Virus record (IMG/VR): IMGVR_UViG_3300048034_000280
Location: 1-24,491 of that record
DNA from: a virus
Length of the DNA stretch: 24,491 bases
Reading direction: 5' to 3' (one strand)
The notes beneath the pieces are model-generated. The model saw only the letters and a program-made list of their open reading frames with translations, did not search any database and was not told the DNA's origin. This document shows, piece by piece, positions 6,639-16,400 of the stretch (the stretch's first letter is position 1; each line of letters opens with the position of its first letter). A program made the translations under genes and the position numbers.

Positions 6639-6661
6639 GGGGTAGGGATTACCCCTACCCC
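6639..6661 (-). terminator. Hairpin between gp19 and gp20, possible partial terminator
   Basis: Perfect 9-bp stem, GGGGTAGGG / CCCTACCCC on the plus strand, around a 5-nt loop. In the minus-strand RNA it is followed only by UUUAUCG, so the U tract is poor. It lies 17 nt after the gp19 stop and about 28 nt before the gp20 start. It may reduce readthrough from the very abundant sheath/tube mRNA into the portal gene, or mark an mRNA processing or protected end. Confidence 0.6.
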
Positions 6662-6677
6662 CCTACTTATAACCAGA

Positions 6678-7205
6678 TTAACTGGTAGTGCCTGATTCCC
6701 AATATTGAACTTGGAACTCGACAGTGAACTCTTCCACAGCGTCTACGGTTTCGTAACTAACTTCAATTTCACTGACGTTAGTTGGGAAACAACCACGGAA
6801 GTTGTATGTCTTGAGTGAGTTTCCATCTCTGTCCAACTGTTCAACAACGAGGTCTGCTTGATAATCCACTGGATTGGTCAAACCTGTGTTTGCCTGATGG
6901 GCATTGATACCGTTCATCCAACGTTCCATTGCGTTACGGATGGAGAAATCGGTGTCATTGAGAATGGTTACTGTCCACGGTTCAAAGGTGCGGTCTCCAG
7001 CAATTTTCAACTGGCGACCACGGAATGGGATTTCAATAACATTCATTACTGATGCTGGCAACTGTGCAGTCTTGCAGAGGAAAGATGTAAGTTCTACATC
7101 ACCGCCTGCATAGCCTGGAAAGTTGACAGTGGCTTTGAAGAGATTAGGACGAGCGCCCCCACCTCTTAGTTTTGACTTAAAGTCATCTACGCCTAGAATT
7201 GCCAT
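6678..7205 (-). CDS. 19: Tail tube protein (T4 gp19-like)
   Basis: The product, 175 residues (T4 gp19 is 163), is the subunit of the inner tail tube, made of stacked hexameric rings. It begins MAILGVDDFKSKLRGGGARP, followed by typical tube-family stretches: FLCKTAQLPASVMNVIEIPF near 42-61, GRQLKIAGDRTFEPWTVTIL near 63-82, and the C-terminal strand region EFTVEFQVQYWES. AAGGAGTAAGGA gives a strong ribosome binding site. The gene starts 13 nt after the gp18 stop, the usual sheath-tube pairing. Both are made in large amounts and probably share the late promoter at 9052-9059. Confidence 0.97.
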   Translation of the reverse strand: MAILGVDDFKSKLRGGGARPNLFKATVNFPGYAGGDVELTSFLCKTAQLPASVMNVIEIPFRGRQLKIAGDRTFEPWTVTILNDTDFSIRNAMERWMNGINAHQANTGLTNPVDYQADLVVEQLDRDGNSLKTYNFRGCFPTNVSEIEVSYETVDAVEEFTVEFQVQYWESGTTS

Positions 7206-7218
7206 TTTTCCTTACTCC

Positions 7219-8988
7219 TTAAACTGTGCCTACAACTTCTTCAAACTCTACACCAGTTCTAACTGCGACAAAGTTCAGTGTCACGAAGTTGATAGAACGG
7301 GCAGGCTTGATGAAGATGCTTGCGATGAATTCATTGCGGTCAACCACAGCAGGAGTATTGTTCGTTTCGTCACATTGAACTCGGAAGTCCGTGATACCAC
7401 GGCGACCTTGAATCTCACGAAGGAACGGTTCTACGATGTTGACGAATTCTGCACGAGTAAACTCGTCATTGAATTCGAACATTACACCGCGACCTGCTAT
7501 TGCAATCGCACGTTCAATGGCGAGGAAGAGACGGCGAACATTGATTCGGTCAAATGCACTTGGACGCGATTCGTTTGTTTTGTCACCGAAGAGCATGATG
7601 CCCTCGCCTGGAATGTTTGCAATTGGGTTGATACCAGCTTTATACAACTGGTCTCTTTCCGCTTTGGTTGGTGATACAATAATATCTGTGATACCCAGAT
7701 ATCTACCACGGCGTGAACCAGCAGGCGAGAACCACGGTGCAGCAACCAAGTCGGTAGCAGCCATGAGACCCGCAGTGGACGATGCGGCAGGAATCTTGAT
7801 GTATTTGTCATTATACTTGTCAAATACCTTCAGATAGTTATTGTCTTGAACCAAGTAGGAAGACTTTGTATATGTGTTGTTACATGCCAGAATTGCAGTG
7901 TTAGTGCCTGATGTGACAACCGCAGCACGAGATGGTGATACGACTGCAACACAGTCTTTACGAGTAGACGCAGCGGTTGAAACGAGGTCATTTACAATGG
8001 TCGTTGCCGTTCCGTCTGTGAGTGATTCTGGAGCAATAAGGAAATCAACTTCAATATTGTCTTTGTCTTCGAACTTATCGAATCCGCGAAGGACATCATC
8101 AGTTCCCAGTGAACTTGAAGTTACACCTGATAGGAATGAGAATGTGCTTTGGGAGGACGAATATTTGAAGTCTGATTTGAAGTCTTGCGCGCCATTGGTC
8201 GCGTTAACTCCCCAGTTCGAACCAATGAAGTCGGATACGGATGCAGAGTCACCTGTGTGACCTACACCAGCATATACCCATTGTGAACGGAGTTTCAGAA
8301 CATCTTTGAAATAATTTGATGTTCCATCTGATGCCTTGGCGTTTTTAGCAACAGACAAGAATGGGAAAGTTTCCAGAACTGTTCCAGCAGTTCCAGTAAT
8401 TTCACCGTCTTGGTCAACAACAGCAACGTGGATTTCATCGTTTTTACCACCAAGAGCGGACACATAAGATGATGTGCCTGGAGCAGCATCAAAGTTATCT
8501 TTATATGACCATGCAGCAAAGTTGGTAGCCCCACCATTATCGGAGTCAGAACCCACAATAGAGATTTGGAGAGAGTTGCCAAGTTCGCCTGGATATTTAG
8601 CGATAAATGCGCCATCAGAACTGTCAACTGACAGACCTTCGAAAGCATCCAAGTTATTAATTGCCTGTGCTGACAATGTGCCAAGGTTTGTGTTATTAGC
8701 AACAGCATTTTTGCCATCACTATCCTGTTCGCGCACAACAAACAGCGTGTTAGAATATCTTAAAAAATACGCGGCAGAGTGGAAATCTACCGTGTTGTTA
8801 TCGGTTGGTGCGGAGAAAGTAGATACAAGACCTGACTCGTCTGATACGAGCGTGGCCACGCCTACTGGCCCCCAACCGAAATTTCCTACAAACGCACCCG
8901 TAGAAGTTTGAACGTTAGGCACTACGCCCGTTAGGTCAATCTCTTTAACGGTTACGGCAGGAGAAGCAGAGGGTGTAAAAAGTGCCAT
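7219..8988 (-). CDS. 18: Contractile tail sheath protein (T4 gp18-like)
   Basis: The product, 589 residues (T4 gp18 is 659), is the subunit of the contractile sheath around the gp19 tube. The N-terminus MALFTPSASPAVTVKEIDLT followed by FVGNFGWGPVG is typical of sheath proteins. The variable middle (about 80-350) is Ser/Asp/Thr-rich and probably surface exposed. The conserved C-terminal assembly domain spans about 400-589 and includes APWFSPAGSRRGRYLGI, GEGIMLFGDKTNESRPSAFD, and the final strand region IKPARSINFVTLNFVAVRTG. AAAGGAAAAAG provides the ribosome binding site. A perfect late promoter box lies 64 nt upstream, giving this gene its own transcript with a normal leader. Confidence 0.97.
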   Translation of the reverse strand: MALFTPSASPAVTVKEIDLTGVVPNVQTSTGAFVGNFGWGPVGVATLVSDESGLVSTFSAPTDNNTVDFHSAAYFLRYSNTLFVVREQDSDGKNAVANNTNLGTLSAQAINNLDAFEGLSVDSSDGAFIAKYPGELGNSLQISIVGSDSDNGGATNFAAWSYKDNFDAAPGTSSYVSALGGKNDEIHVAVVDQDGEITGTAGTVLETFPFLSVAKNAKASDGTSNYFKDVLKLRSQWVYAGVGHTGDSASVSDFIGSNWGVNATNGAQDFKSDFKYSSSQSTFSFLSGVTSSSLGTDDVLRGFDKFEDKDNIEVDFLIAPESLTDGTATTIVNDLVSTAASTRKDCVAVVSPSRAAVVTSGTNTAILACNNTYTKSSYLVQDNNYLKVFDKYNDKYIKIPAASSTAGLMAATDLVAAPWFSPAGSRRGRYLGITDIIVSPTKAERDQLYKAGINPIANIPGEGIMLFGDKTNESRPSAFDRINVRRLFLAIERAIAIAGRGVMFEFNDEFTRAEFVNIVEPFLREIQGRRGITDFRVQCDETNNTPAVVDRNEFIASIFIKPARSINFVTLNFVAVRTGVEFEEVVGTV

Positions 8989-9051
8989 AACTTTTTCCTT
9001 TTTTTCGTTATCTAATTATAAGTTCTCATAATACGGTAGTTTCAATACTTT

Positions 9052-9059
9052 TATTTATA
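9052..9059 (-). promoter_or_regulatory. T4-type late promoter box TATAAATA before gp18
   Basis: Perfect TATAAATA on the minus strand, followed by AAAGTATTG, in the 90-nt gap between gp17 and gp18. The expected start near 9045 leaves a leader of about 57 nt before the gp18 ATG at 8988. This is the best-placed late promoter of the window and fits high, separate expression of sheath and tube. No -35 element is needed in T4 late promoters. Confidence 0.88.
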
Positions 9060-9078
9060 ACTAGAGAAATTTGTAGAA

Positions 9079-10695
9079 TTACCACTCCTCAATACCTATG
9101 TTAGAGTGTTGAAATGTGTGCCATTCGGTATCTTTTATGATATCCTGTTGTTCCGCATAGTCCAAACCATCATCTATGAACCCTACGGGTGGAACATCGT
9201 CTTCTATTTCCTTCATCTTCTTTGCGAACATCATCTCTTTTAGATTGATGTCGGTCATATCAGAGAAGTATTGGGTGGAGATGAAATATCCAAACATGAC
9301 CAAGTTCATCATCAAATCATCATAATTACCATCAGATGCCTCGTAGGATTGACCTCTAGAGACAAAGGTGGATATTTCTAGAATTGCGTTTTCATCGTTT
9401 ATCTGGAGTTTCTTATTTTCGAGAACATCTTTGATTGAGGAACATCCCAGTCTTTTGACCTTTCTGTTCATCTCGATACCAATACGGTCTGCTTTTATCG
9501 CAGATTCCATATGGATATTATCATACTCCAAGTCTTGATATAGTCCATTACAAACTACTTGTCCCGAATCATTTGACTCTATAATAACATATGCTTGATT
9601 ATAGAGGTTTGCATACTTATATATAACATTAGGAAAGAGTAATGGAGATATAGTGTTATTGCGATAGACGGCAACCTGTTCAAAAGGTCTCGTGCCAATG
9701 TCAATTACCGTAAAGGTTGAATAATCCTGTCCTCTTCCCTTTGATACATCCACAGTCATGATATATTCATGATTGGGTTGCGGTTTTTCATAGACCAGTA
9801 GGTCTCCACCTTCAAGAACATCTGTGGGTGGTTTAGCGCGAAAAGATAGTAACGTCTCGGCGTTTATTAGGGTATCGCCTGTCCCAAAGAAGGTGTTACC
9901 AAACTCTTGGTCAAACTGTAATTGAGATGTATTTGCTATTGTTTGTCTTTTCCAGTCTTCGTCTCTGCCTGGGACATCCCACCAGTTGACTGTGAATGGG
10001 ATGAACTCATTAACCTTTTGAACTGAGCCCTCCCAGATTTTATGGAATGTATTGCCAATTCCATTTGCAGTTGACGTAATAATGACTTTTGTTTCCTTAC
10101 CCGCTGAGACCACAGGATAGGTTGAAGTGTAGAATTCATTCGCCTTTTCCACAAATGCAAATTCGTCAAGAAATAGTAAGTTAACAGACATACCGCGAAT
10201 GGAACTACCAGAGGTAGCACTGGCAATAATGCGACTATTATTACTAAATTCAATAGAACCTTTGTTGAGTGCTTTGCAGCCAGGTTGTAGGAAGAAGGGA
10301 AGATTCTCCAACATGAGAGTAACCCGCGCCAACATTTCACGAGCGACTTGCCCTTTGTTTGCGAGAATTGCAATCGTCTTCTCACTATGGAAACAAGCAT
10401 ACCATAGTAGATAACCAACAGAGCTAATCGACTTACCCGATTGACGACACGCCAGAACGATAGAAAACCTGTTATCATTAAAGTGTTTGAACATCTGCTC
10501 TTGATAAGGATATAAGTCGAAAGGGACTAGTCCATCATCGAGAGAGATAACTTTTAGGTAAGTTTTGCAGAAGTATATAGGGTCTCTGCCACATTTGACA
10601 TATTCCTTAACTTCTTCTTCTGTGAATTGATGCTGAACACCATCCCGTTTTACATTGGGATTACCAAGATACGACTCATTCTGATTTATCAGCAT
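9079..10695 (-). CDS. 17: Terminase large subunit (T4 gp17-like)
   Basis: This is the ATPase motor and nuclease that packages DNA through the gp20 portal. From the ATG at 10695 it has 538 residues (T4 gp17 is 610). ATPase domain: Walker A-type CRQSGKS at 83-89, Walker B LLFLDE at 173-178, coupling motif ITSTANG at 206-212. Nuclease domain, RNase H-like: MTVDVSKGRGQDYS with Asp316, YVIIESNDSG with Glu373, and GNYDDLMM with Asp459/460, matching the T4 Asp-Glu-Asp triad. The start is chosen at 10695 because GGGAG lies 9 nt upstream; an earlier in-frame ATG at 10719 has no ribosome binding site. It overlaps the end of gp16 by 20 nt, as expected for coupled terminase subunits. Confidence 0.97.
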   Translation of the reverse strand: MLINQNESYLGNPNVKRDGVQHQFTEEEVKEYVKCGRDPIYFCKTYLKVISLDDGLVPFDLYPYQEQMFKHFNDNRFSIVLACRQSGKSISSVGYLLWYACFHSEKTIAILANKGQVAREMLARVTLMLENLPFFLQPGCKALNKGSIEFSNNSRIIASATSGSSIRGMSVNLLFLDEFAFVEKANEFYTSTYPVVSAGKETKVIITSTANGIGNTFHKIWEGSVQKVNEFIPFTVNWWDVPGRDEDWKRQTIANTSQLQFDQEFGNTFFGTGDTLINAETLLSFRAKPPTDVLEGGDLLVYEKPQPNHEYIMTVDVSKGRGQDYSTFTVIDIGTRPFEQVAVYRNNTISPLLFPNVIYKYANLYNQAYVIIESNDSGQVVCNGLYQDLEYDNIHMESAIKADRIGIEMNRKVKRLGCSSIKDVLENKKLQINDENAILEISTFVSRGQSYEASDGNYDDLMMNLVMFGYFISTQYFSDMTDINLKEMMFAKKMKEIEDDVPPVGFIDDGLDYAEQQDIIKDTEWHTFQHSNIGIEEW

Positions 10696-11020
10696 CAATA
10701 ACCACTCCCGATTCTGCATGAATCAGTCTTTGTAAGTCTGTAGTCGTGCCTACAAACAAGTTGTTCGTGGTATTACCTAATTGTTTAGGTTCATCCTTTT
10801 TGTTAATGTCTTTGTTTTTTTTGTTCAAATCCATCAACTTGTCGTTGATATCTGCCATGTTTTTCATCATAGTTGATAAAACTTCAAACGCACGAGGATG
10901 CTCCGATTCACGAGCAACTTCAATCATAAGTTCCATACTCTCTTTACCTTTTTCTAAAAGGTCATAATACGTTTCGCGAGAGTATTCATAATCATCTTTA
11001 ACATTTTTTTCTTCACTCAT
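10676..11020 (-). CDS. 16: Terminase small subunit (T4 gp16-like)
   Basis: The product, 114 residues (T4 gp16 is 164), is the regulatory terminase subunit that forms rings and stimulates gp17. Diagnostic for the family are DYEYSRETYYDLLEKGKESM near 10-29 and ARESEHPRAFEVLSTMMKN near 35-53, followed by a Lys-rich helix (KLMDLNKKNKDINKK) and a C-terminal segment with FVGTTTDLQRLIH. The start overlaps the gp15 stop (TAATG) and the end overlaps the gp17 start. The N-terminal DNA-binding part is short compared with T4. Confidence 0.93.
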   Translation of the reverse strand: MSEEKNVKDDYEYSRETYYDLLEKGKESMELMIEVARESEHPRAFEVLSTMMKNMADINDKLMDLNKKNKDINKKDEPKQLGNTTNNLFVGTTTDLQRLIHAESGVVIDADKSE

Positions 11021-11799
11021 TAAGCACTATCCAAATCAATTTCAGTAAATCCATAATCACTGTCAGCATTTATATTAGTTGGGTTTGGTGTAAGTTTCAG
11101 TGTTTTGATATACACATCACTATCATTAAGACCCGATTCTTGTAAAAATAAGTTATTACGAACATCGCGGATGATAGAACCATTATTCTCTGGGCCATAC
11201 AACGCAATCTTCATATCAAAATCTAAAGTATAAAGAATTGTTCTTCTTTGTTCTATTGCACCTTCAAAATCATCAGAGAAGGTAACTCCACTTAAAGTTA
11301 TAGGAACATCTTCTGTGAGTGAACTAATATCAGAGAACGGTTTAATCGTTACCGAATATTGTGGTGCAAAGTATGGTAGTATCTGTTCTACAACTTGTAA
11401 TGCGTCATCCTGTGATTTCGCATATATGTTCAGTTGGAACGAGATTATATATGGTGTTGCAGTATAAATTCTTTGACGAGTTAGAACACTATCTGATACT
11501 GCCTTCGAGATATTGTTCATCTTGGGTAGTTGACGTTCTGCGTCATACGACATGTTCGTAATCTCAAATGACATACGAGGTAACTTGATTGCGACCCTAC
11601 GTTCTGCCTGTTCACCTTTATTCATTTCCTCTAGACGAGAAATGAAGTTTCTTTTAGGTGCATATGATAAAGGAACTTTGACTTGAGATATAACTACACC
11701 ATTACTATTAGTTCGGAGGACATGTAGATTATTGAACAGTGACCCAAAGACGGATACCGCAGTTCTCACTCTTTTATGATAGAAGTGTGTGCCAAACAT
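11020..11799 (-). CDS. 15: Tail sheath stabiliser and completion protein (T4 gp15-like)
   Basis: The product, 259 residues (T4 gp15 is 272), forms the hexameric ring that caps the tail and connects it to the neck. It starts MFGTHFYHKRVRTAVSVFGS, with later stretches SYAPKRNFISRLEEM, LPRMSFEITNMSYDAERQLP and PYFAPQYSVTIKPFSDI that are typical of the family. Both ends overlap neighbours by one base (TAATG), so gp14, gp15 and gp16 are translated in chain. GGAGATATCGGATA lies before the ATG. The order gp13-gp14-gp15-gp16-gp17 is that of T4. Confidence 0.95.
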   Translation of the reverse strand: MFGTHFYHKRVRTAVSVFGSLFNNLHVLRTNSNGVVISQVKVPLSYAPKRNFISRLEEMNKGEQAERRVAIKLPRMSFEITNMSYDAERQLPKMNNISKAVSDSVLTRQRIYTATPYIISFQLNIYAKSQDDALQVVEQILPYFAPQYSVTIKPFSDISSLTEDVPITLSGVTFSDDFEGAIEQRRTILYTLDFDMKIALYGPENNGSIIRDVRNNLFLQESGLNDSDVYIKTLKLTPNPTNINADSDYGFTEIDLDSA

Positions 11800-12671
11800 T
11801 ATCCGATATCTCCAAATGGATTAGACTCTGAGAAATCAAGGAAGTCTGATTCGAAGTCATCAAAGATTTTATTCTGTGCGTCTTTCTGTATCTCCTGAAG
11901 TTCCTGAACCAAATTAGGTGTTGCTACTGCACCAGACGTTACACCTGTTACCTGTTTGTTTGTGGCAAAGGTGTGGAACTTACCGTCAGTTGAACCAACA
12001 TGTGCAACCTGAAGAACTCTATCAGAGTCAGACCAATCAGTGACTTCACCTTCCATATTATAACCCGTATGAACTTGGGTGATAGTTTCACCAACAGTAT
12101 AACCACTAGATGCAGAGTCCATAGTCAACGCATATTGAAAAGCGCCTTCATACTCAATCACATCAATACTCGCGATTTCTGTATCAAAATCTTCATCATT
12201 ATATTCAAACAATTCGCAAGTCATACGGAATGTAGGCAGATTACTCAACTGATAAAAAGGAGTCTCTGTCTCTACTTTCTGGATTTGGAATATGGAGTTG
12301 GAAAGTGTCAGATAGATTAAGTCACCTTCACGAGGCCGAAAGTTCTGTGAGTCAAGTCGAGACCCTACGAGTTGTTTCCATCTTTTTCTTGAAACAATGA
12401 AGTTTGCTTGGTCTCTTAGTTCGATACCGAATTTGGTAAACAAGTCTCCCTCACCATCAAACGCTTCAGTATTCTCAATATACATCTCCACCTTGTAGGC
12501 AGAACCGAAACGTGACGGAACATCGTCAAGAAAGACTTTATCTTTATTGACTATTTCTCTTGGAAGGTAGTAAACATCCTGACCATACATTTTGAGGGCT
12601 TCAATAATGATGTCCTCATACATGTTCTGTTCAGAACGAACTCCTTGTTTGAAATACGGGTTCGTTGCCAT
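11799..12671 (-). CDS. 14: Neck protein (T4 gp14-like)
   Basis: The product, 290 residues (T4 gp14 is 256), is part of the neck that closes the filled head and binds the tail. It begins MATNPYFKQGVRSEQNMYED and contains YGQDVYYLPREIVNKDKVF near 29-47 and FRPREGDLIYLTLSNSIFQI near 111-130, both typical of gp14. The last 90 residues are Ser/Thr/Asp-rich and less conserved, and account for the extra length. The gene starts 4 nt after the gp13 stop with GGATAATTAA ahead of the ATG, and its stop overlaps the gp15 start. Confidence 0.95.
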   Translation of the reverse strand: MATNPYFKQGVRSEQNMYEDIIIEALKMYGQDVYYLPREIVNKDKVFLDDVPSRFGSAYKVEMYIENTEAFDGEGDLFTKFGIELRDQANFIVSRKRWKQLVGSRLDSQNFRPREGDLIYLTLSNSIFQIQKVETETPFYQLSNLPTFRMTCELFEYNDEDFDTEIASIDVIEYEGAFQYALTMDSASSGYTVGETITQVHTGYNMEGEVTDWSDSDRVLQVAHVGSTDGKFHTFATNKQVTGVTSGAVATPNLVQELQEIQKDAQNKIFDDFESDFLDFSESNPFGDIG

Positions 12672-12675
12672 TTAA

Positions 12676-13470
12676 TTATCCAACAAAGAAATCTGGTGGT
12701 GTATCATATTCATTATATATTCTCTGACGAGCAGCTTCAATCTCTTGTTTTGCATCTTCAAGAATTTGTCTACCATTTAATTGCACACCGCCAGGCAATT
12801 GTATACCCTCAAACTTTATGAGATTTTGTCCCCACTGTTCTTTGATAAGTGCAGTTGCATATTCTTTTAGGAACATATTATCATATGCTTTTCCAACACC
12901 ATTTACATCGGTTGCAATATACATTTCAATCAGAATGATATCACCCGCCTGTAAATCACCTCGTGAACCAGCAATATCACCAAATATATTCAGAGTATTT
13001 CCGGCTCTACTAAATTGTATTTGTGGATGACCAGTCAGTTTTAGGTCAATCGTTGCAAGATACTGTTGCATCTGTTCGTAATACGCAAGGTCACCTACAC
13101 TGGTTGCTAAATCTGCAACATCATTTAGTCGCATTTGATACTTGATATCAAAGAAATTGACACTACTTGTTTGGTCATCAACAGGGAGAACTCGAACAAC
13201 ACTTAAAATATTATCGGGATTTATTGAACCGATACCATCAAGGTCAAAATTAATAAATCCTCTAGAAACTATATCTGATGTTATTGTTTTTGGAACATAT
13301 GCCCTAAAACTACCCTCTGCAACATAATCGTGATATAGTTGTATTGCATCATTAATACGGTCTTCAATTTGTTCATCATCCACATTGATTTCAATCACAG
13401 GATGACCCAATCTACGAAGACAGTAATCTATGAACTGGCCTCTATTTGTTATTCTACTATACTGTGACAT
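12676..13470 (-). CDS. 13: Neck protein (T4 gp13-like)
   Basis: The product, 264 residues (T4 gp13 is 309), attaches to the portal after packaging and, with gp14, forms the head-to-tail joining site. It begins MSQYSRITNRGQFIDYCLRR with LGHPVIEINVDDEQIEDRIN following, a helical N-terminus conserved in the family. Later stretches are FLKEYATALIKEQWGQNLIK near 198-217 and the Pro-rich end YDTPPDFFVG. It is the first core gene after the giant fibre, 14 nt downstream. AAGGATAAATAG before the ATG contains a possible ribosome binding site that coincides with a weak late-promoter-like box (13476-13483). Confidence 0.95.
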   Translation of the reverse strand: MSQYSRITNRGQFIDYCLRRLGHPVIEINVDDEQIEDRINDAIQLYHDYVAEGSFRAYVPKTITSDIVSRGFINFDLDGIGSINPDNILSVVRVLPVDDQTSSVNFFDIKYQMRLNDVADLATSVGDLAYYEQMQQYLATIDLKLTGHPQIQFSRAGNTLNIFGDIAGSRGDLQAGDIILIEMYIATDVNGVGKAYDNMFLKEYATALIKEQWGQNLIKFEGIQLPGGVQLNGRQILEDAKQEIEAARQRIYNEYDTPPDFFVG

Positions 13471-13475
13471 CTATC

Positions 13476-13483
13476 TATTTATC
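13476..13483 (-). promoter_or_regulatory. Weak late-promoter-like box GATAAATA before gp13
   Basis: Seven of eight matches to TATAAATA on the minus strand, 5 nt before the gp13 ATG. The same bases form part of AAGGAT, a plausible ribosome binding site, which alone could explain them. If used as a promoter it would give a leaderless mRNA. Confidence 0.3.
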
Positions 13484-13484
13484 C

Positions 13485-16400
13485 TTAATTTAACAACGTT
13501 CCAGAGGCATCGAACACTGAAATCAATCTTTGTGCGACAGGTTTACCGCCGACCAATGCTGAATCCATGCCAACAACACCAGCACTACTAATCTCTAATC
13601 GAACCGCCCCAGAGTTGTTTTGGTCTCTAATTTCATATTTACTATTGTAGGCGACATGTTTGAACTCGGCACTACTTGTCTTCAGTGTCAGGTTAGCGGT
13701 TGAATTATCGTCCGCTAAAATACCCAAATGAGCAGCATTATTTTGGCCTGCAACATCAAGAACGTTAGTAGGGGTATTAACGGAATTGAAAGCAAATTTA
13801 CCATTTGTTGCGTCAAAAACCATTTTTGGATTGTCATTAACATCACGGATGACCATATCACCGCCATCCAAGAATTGCAAATATGAACCCGCTGCGGAAT
13901 CGCCTGTAATACGAAGTTGACCATTGAAATTTGATATATGTGATATTGCGCCAGTATGTCGAATGCTTAAGTCATTACCAGTGCCAAATTTTAATTGTTT
14001 ATTGTCACCAAACAACATATCACTATCTGGGAGATTTGACCTTCTCGATGTGATATTGGTTACAAACGAACCACCATCAGCAGTGCTAATAGTAAATTGA
14101 CCTGTTCCAGAATCAAATGCTGTCGAGGATACACCCGCAACTGAAGTTGTTGATGCGCTTGTAATTTGACCTTGTGCGTTGACTACCAGAACTGGAACTA
14201 AAGAGGCAGAACCATACGTTCCAGCACTGACACCACTATTTGTTATATCAAATGTGCCTGTGCCACTTGTGTATGTAAGACCAGTTCCACCAACAAACAT
14301 TCCTCTGACATTTGCAGAGTCAATATCGATTGTTCTTGATGCGGTGATATCACCGCCACCTGAAAGACCTTTACCAGCGACAATCGATACACCACTGTGG
14401 TCGATGTGTTCATTTGCAACAAACCCTGACAGATTATCGTGAACGATATCTCCATCTGTTGTTGTGATTGCACCTGTCCCTGTATTATATGTAATACCTG
14501 TTCCGCCTGAAAGATTTGCTCTCGCAATCGTAATAATATCTGCTGAGTCAACGTGAAGATTACCAACATGTAGGTCACTTAGTATGACTGTTCCTGCTGT
14601 AAATCCACCCGAACCATCACGAGCAACTATCGCAGAGTTGGTATTTGCGTCTGTTGCCGTAGTCGCAGAGTTACTTACTTTACCAGATGTTGATATTGTT
14701 GCAAGTTTAGTATCTGCAATTGCGGCATCTGATTTGATGTCTGCATTGATAATCGTATCAGCAGTGATTGCGGCACTTAATGTTACCGCACCCGTTCCAT
14801 CAAACGATACGGCACTTGCAGTCACATCACCAGATATGGAGAAGTTACGACCACTTGCGAGTGCCGTTGCAGTCGAGGCATTACCTGTCACCGCACCAGT
14901 CAGATTACCTTCAAAGGTTTCTGCAACCAATGTTGCAAGACTGAATGATGAATCCGCAGCATTAATAGTTCCTGTTGGTGTTGAGTCATACTCATCAAGG
15001 AGTTTCCACTTCTCGTCAGAGATATCAAAATAGAGACCCATGTGGGTATAACCGACACCTGATGTGCCTGTGTTTCTGTTTGTGAAGAAACCAGTATCAA
15101 CATTTACAGGAGATGCAACACCTTGCCATAGGTCACCTGAGTCGTGACCCGTGGTTGCACCGAACTCAACCGAAATATTATCGGTAGAATGAATTTCTTG
15201 TTTATTACCTGTGATTGCAACTTTTGTAAGGATAGGTGAGGCAAATACACTATCATTACCCAATGCAACCTCAAAGGTATCTACACCACCCGCACCAGTT
15301 CCCGCACCGTCAATACGGACATAGTAGGTCTGTGCTGTTGTTCCTGTAAAGTGACCAGAGAAGAAGGCATCGTCAAGACCCGTTCCAGTATATGTCGTTC
15401 CTGCTTCACCAATCGCGTCACCTTCATTGAGACGATAGAAAGGCGCACCTTGTGTCACATTTGATTGACCCACAGTAGTCTGACTACCCAGAATGGTCAG
15501 GTTACCATCGACTTGTAAGTCCGAACCGATATGTGCAGATGTGCGAACACGGAATGAGTTCACAGAGTGGTTTTGTTGATTAACCAACAGGATACCGTTG
15601 CTAGAGTCACCCGAAAGAACAACCCAACCCAGACACATTGGGAAGTTTGGATATGTCGGAGATTGGTTTTGATGTGAGCCAGGTTGTGTCACTGATACAA
15701 AGAAGTTTTGTCCATCACTCAAATGTGCGGTATTTACTTCGGTCAACTGACCAGCGATAATACAATGACCATAGGAGAGGTTTGCAATATCTCCAGCTGC
15801 AAGACCTTGTGCGTTATATGCGTTTACATCTGTCGCATCTGCAAGACCTACAGTTGGAACATCGATTGCTCCTGATGTATAGTTACCAGAGAAGTAGAGT
15901 GCTGAACCCTTCTTGATAGTGGCGCCTGTATTATTGAATACACGTTGGTGTTCTTCCAGACCAATCTCATGAACAACATTTGTGATATCATCATAGTAGT
16001 TGAGGGTTTTATGCGTATTATCGTAGAATAATCTACCTTCTTTATACGGTGCATGACCAGAGATAGTTGTATCAAAATCTATAACATGCAATTCTGCGGA
16101 ATCACCATGTATCTTACCAAAGGTCACATCGCTTGTTGTTGAAACATTTTGTCCGATACTGATAAGACCATTGGAACTATCGTATGTGACACCTGTTCCC
16201 GCCTGTAACATACCTTTGACATTTGCAGAGTCGATATTGAACTCACCACTCGTTACCGATAAACCTTTGTTTGCGGTCAGATGCGCTCGAACTTCTGCAG
16301 CACTTGGGCCAGTATATGTAAATCTACCTGTTGAAGAATCATATGCGAGTGAACCGTCTCCTCCGACATCGGAGAGACCGATTGAATTTCTCGCTCTTGC

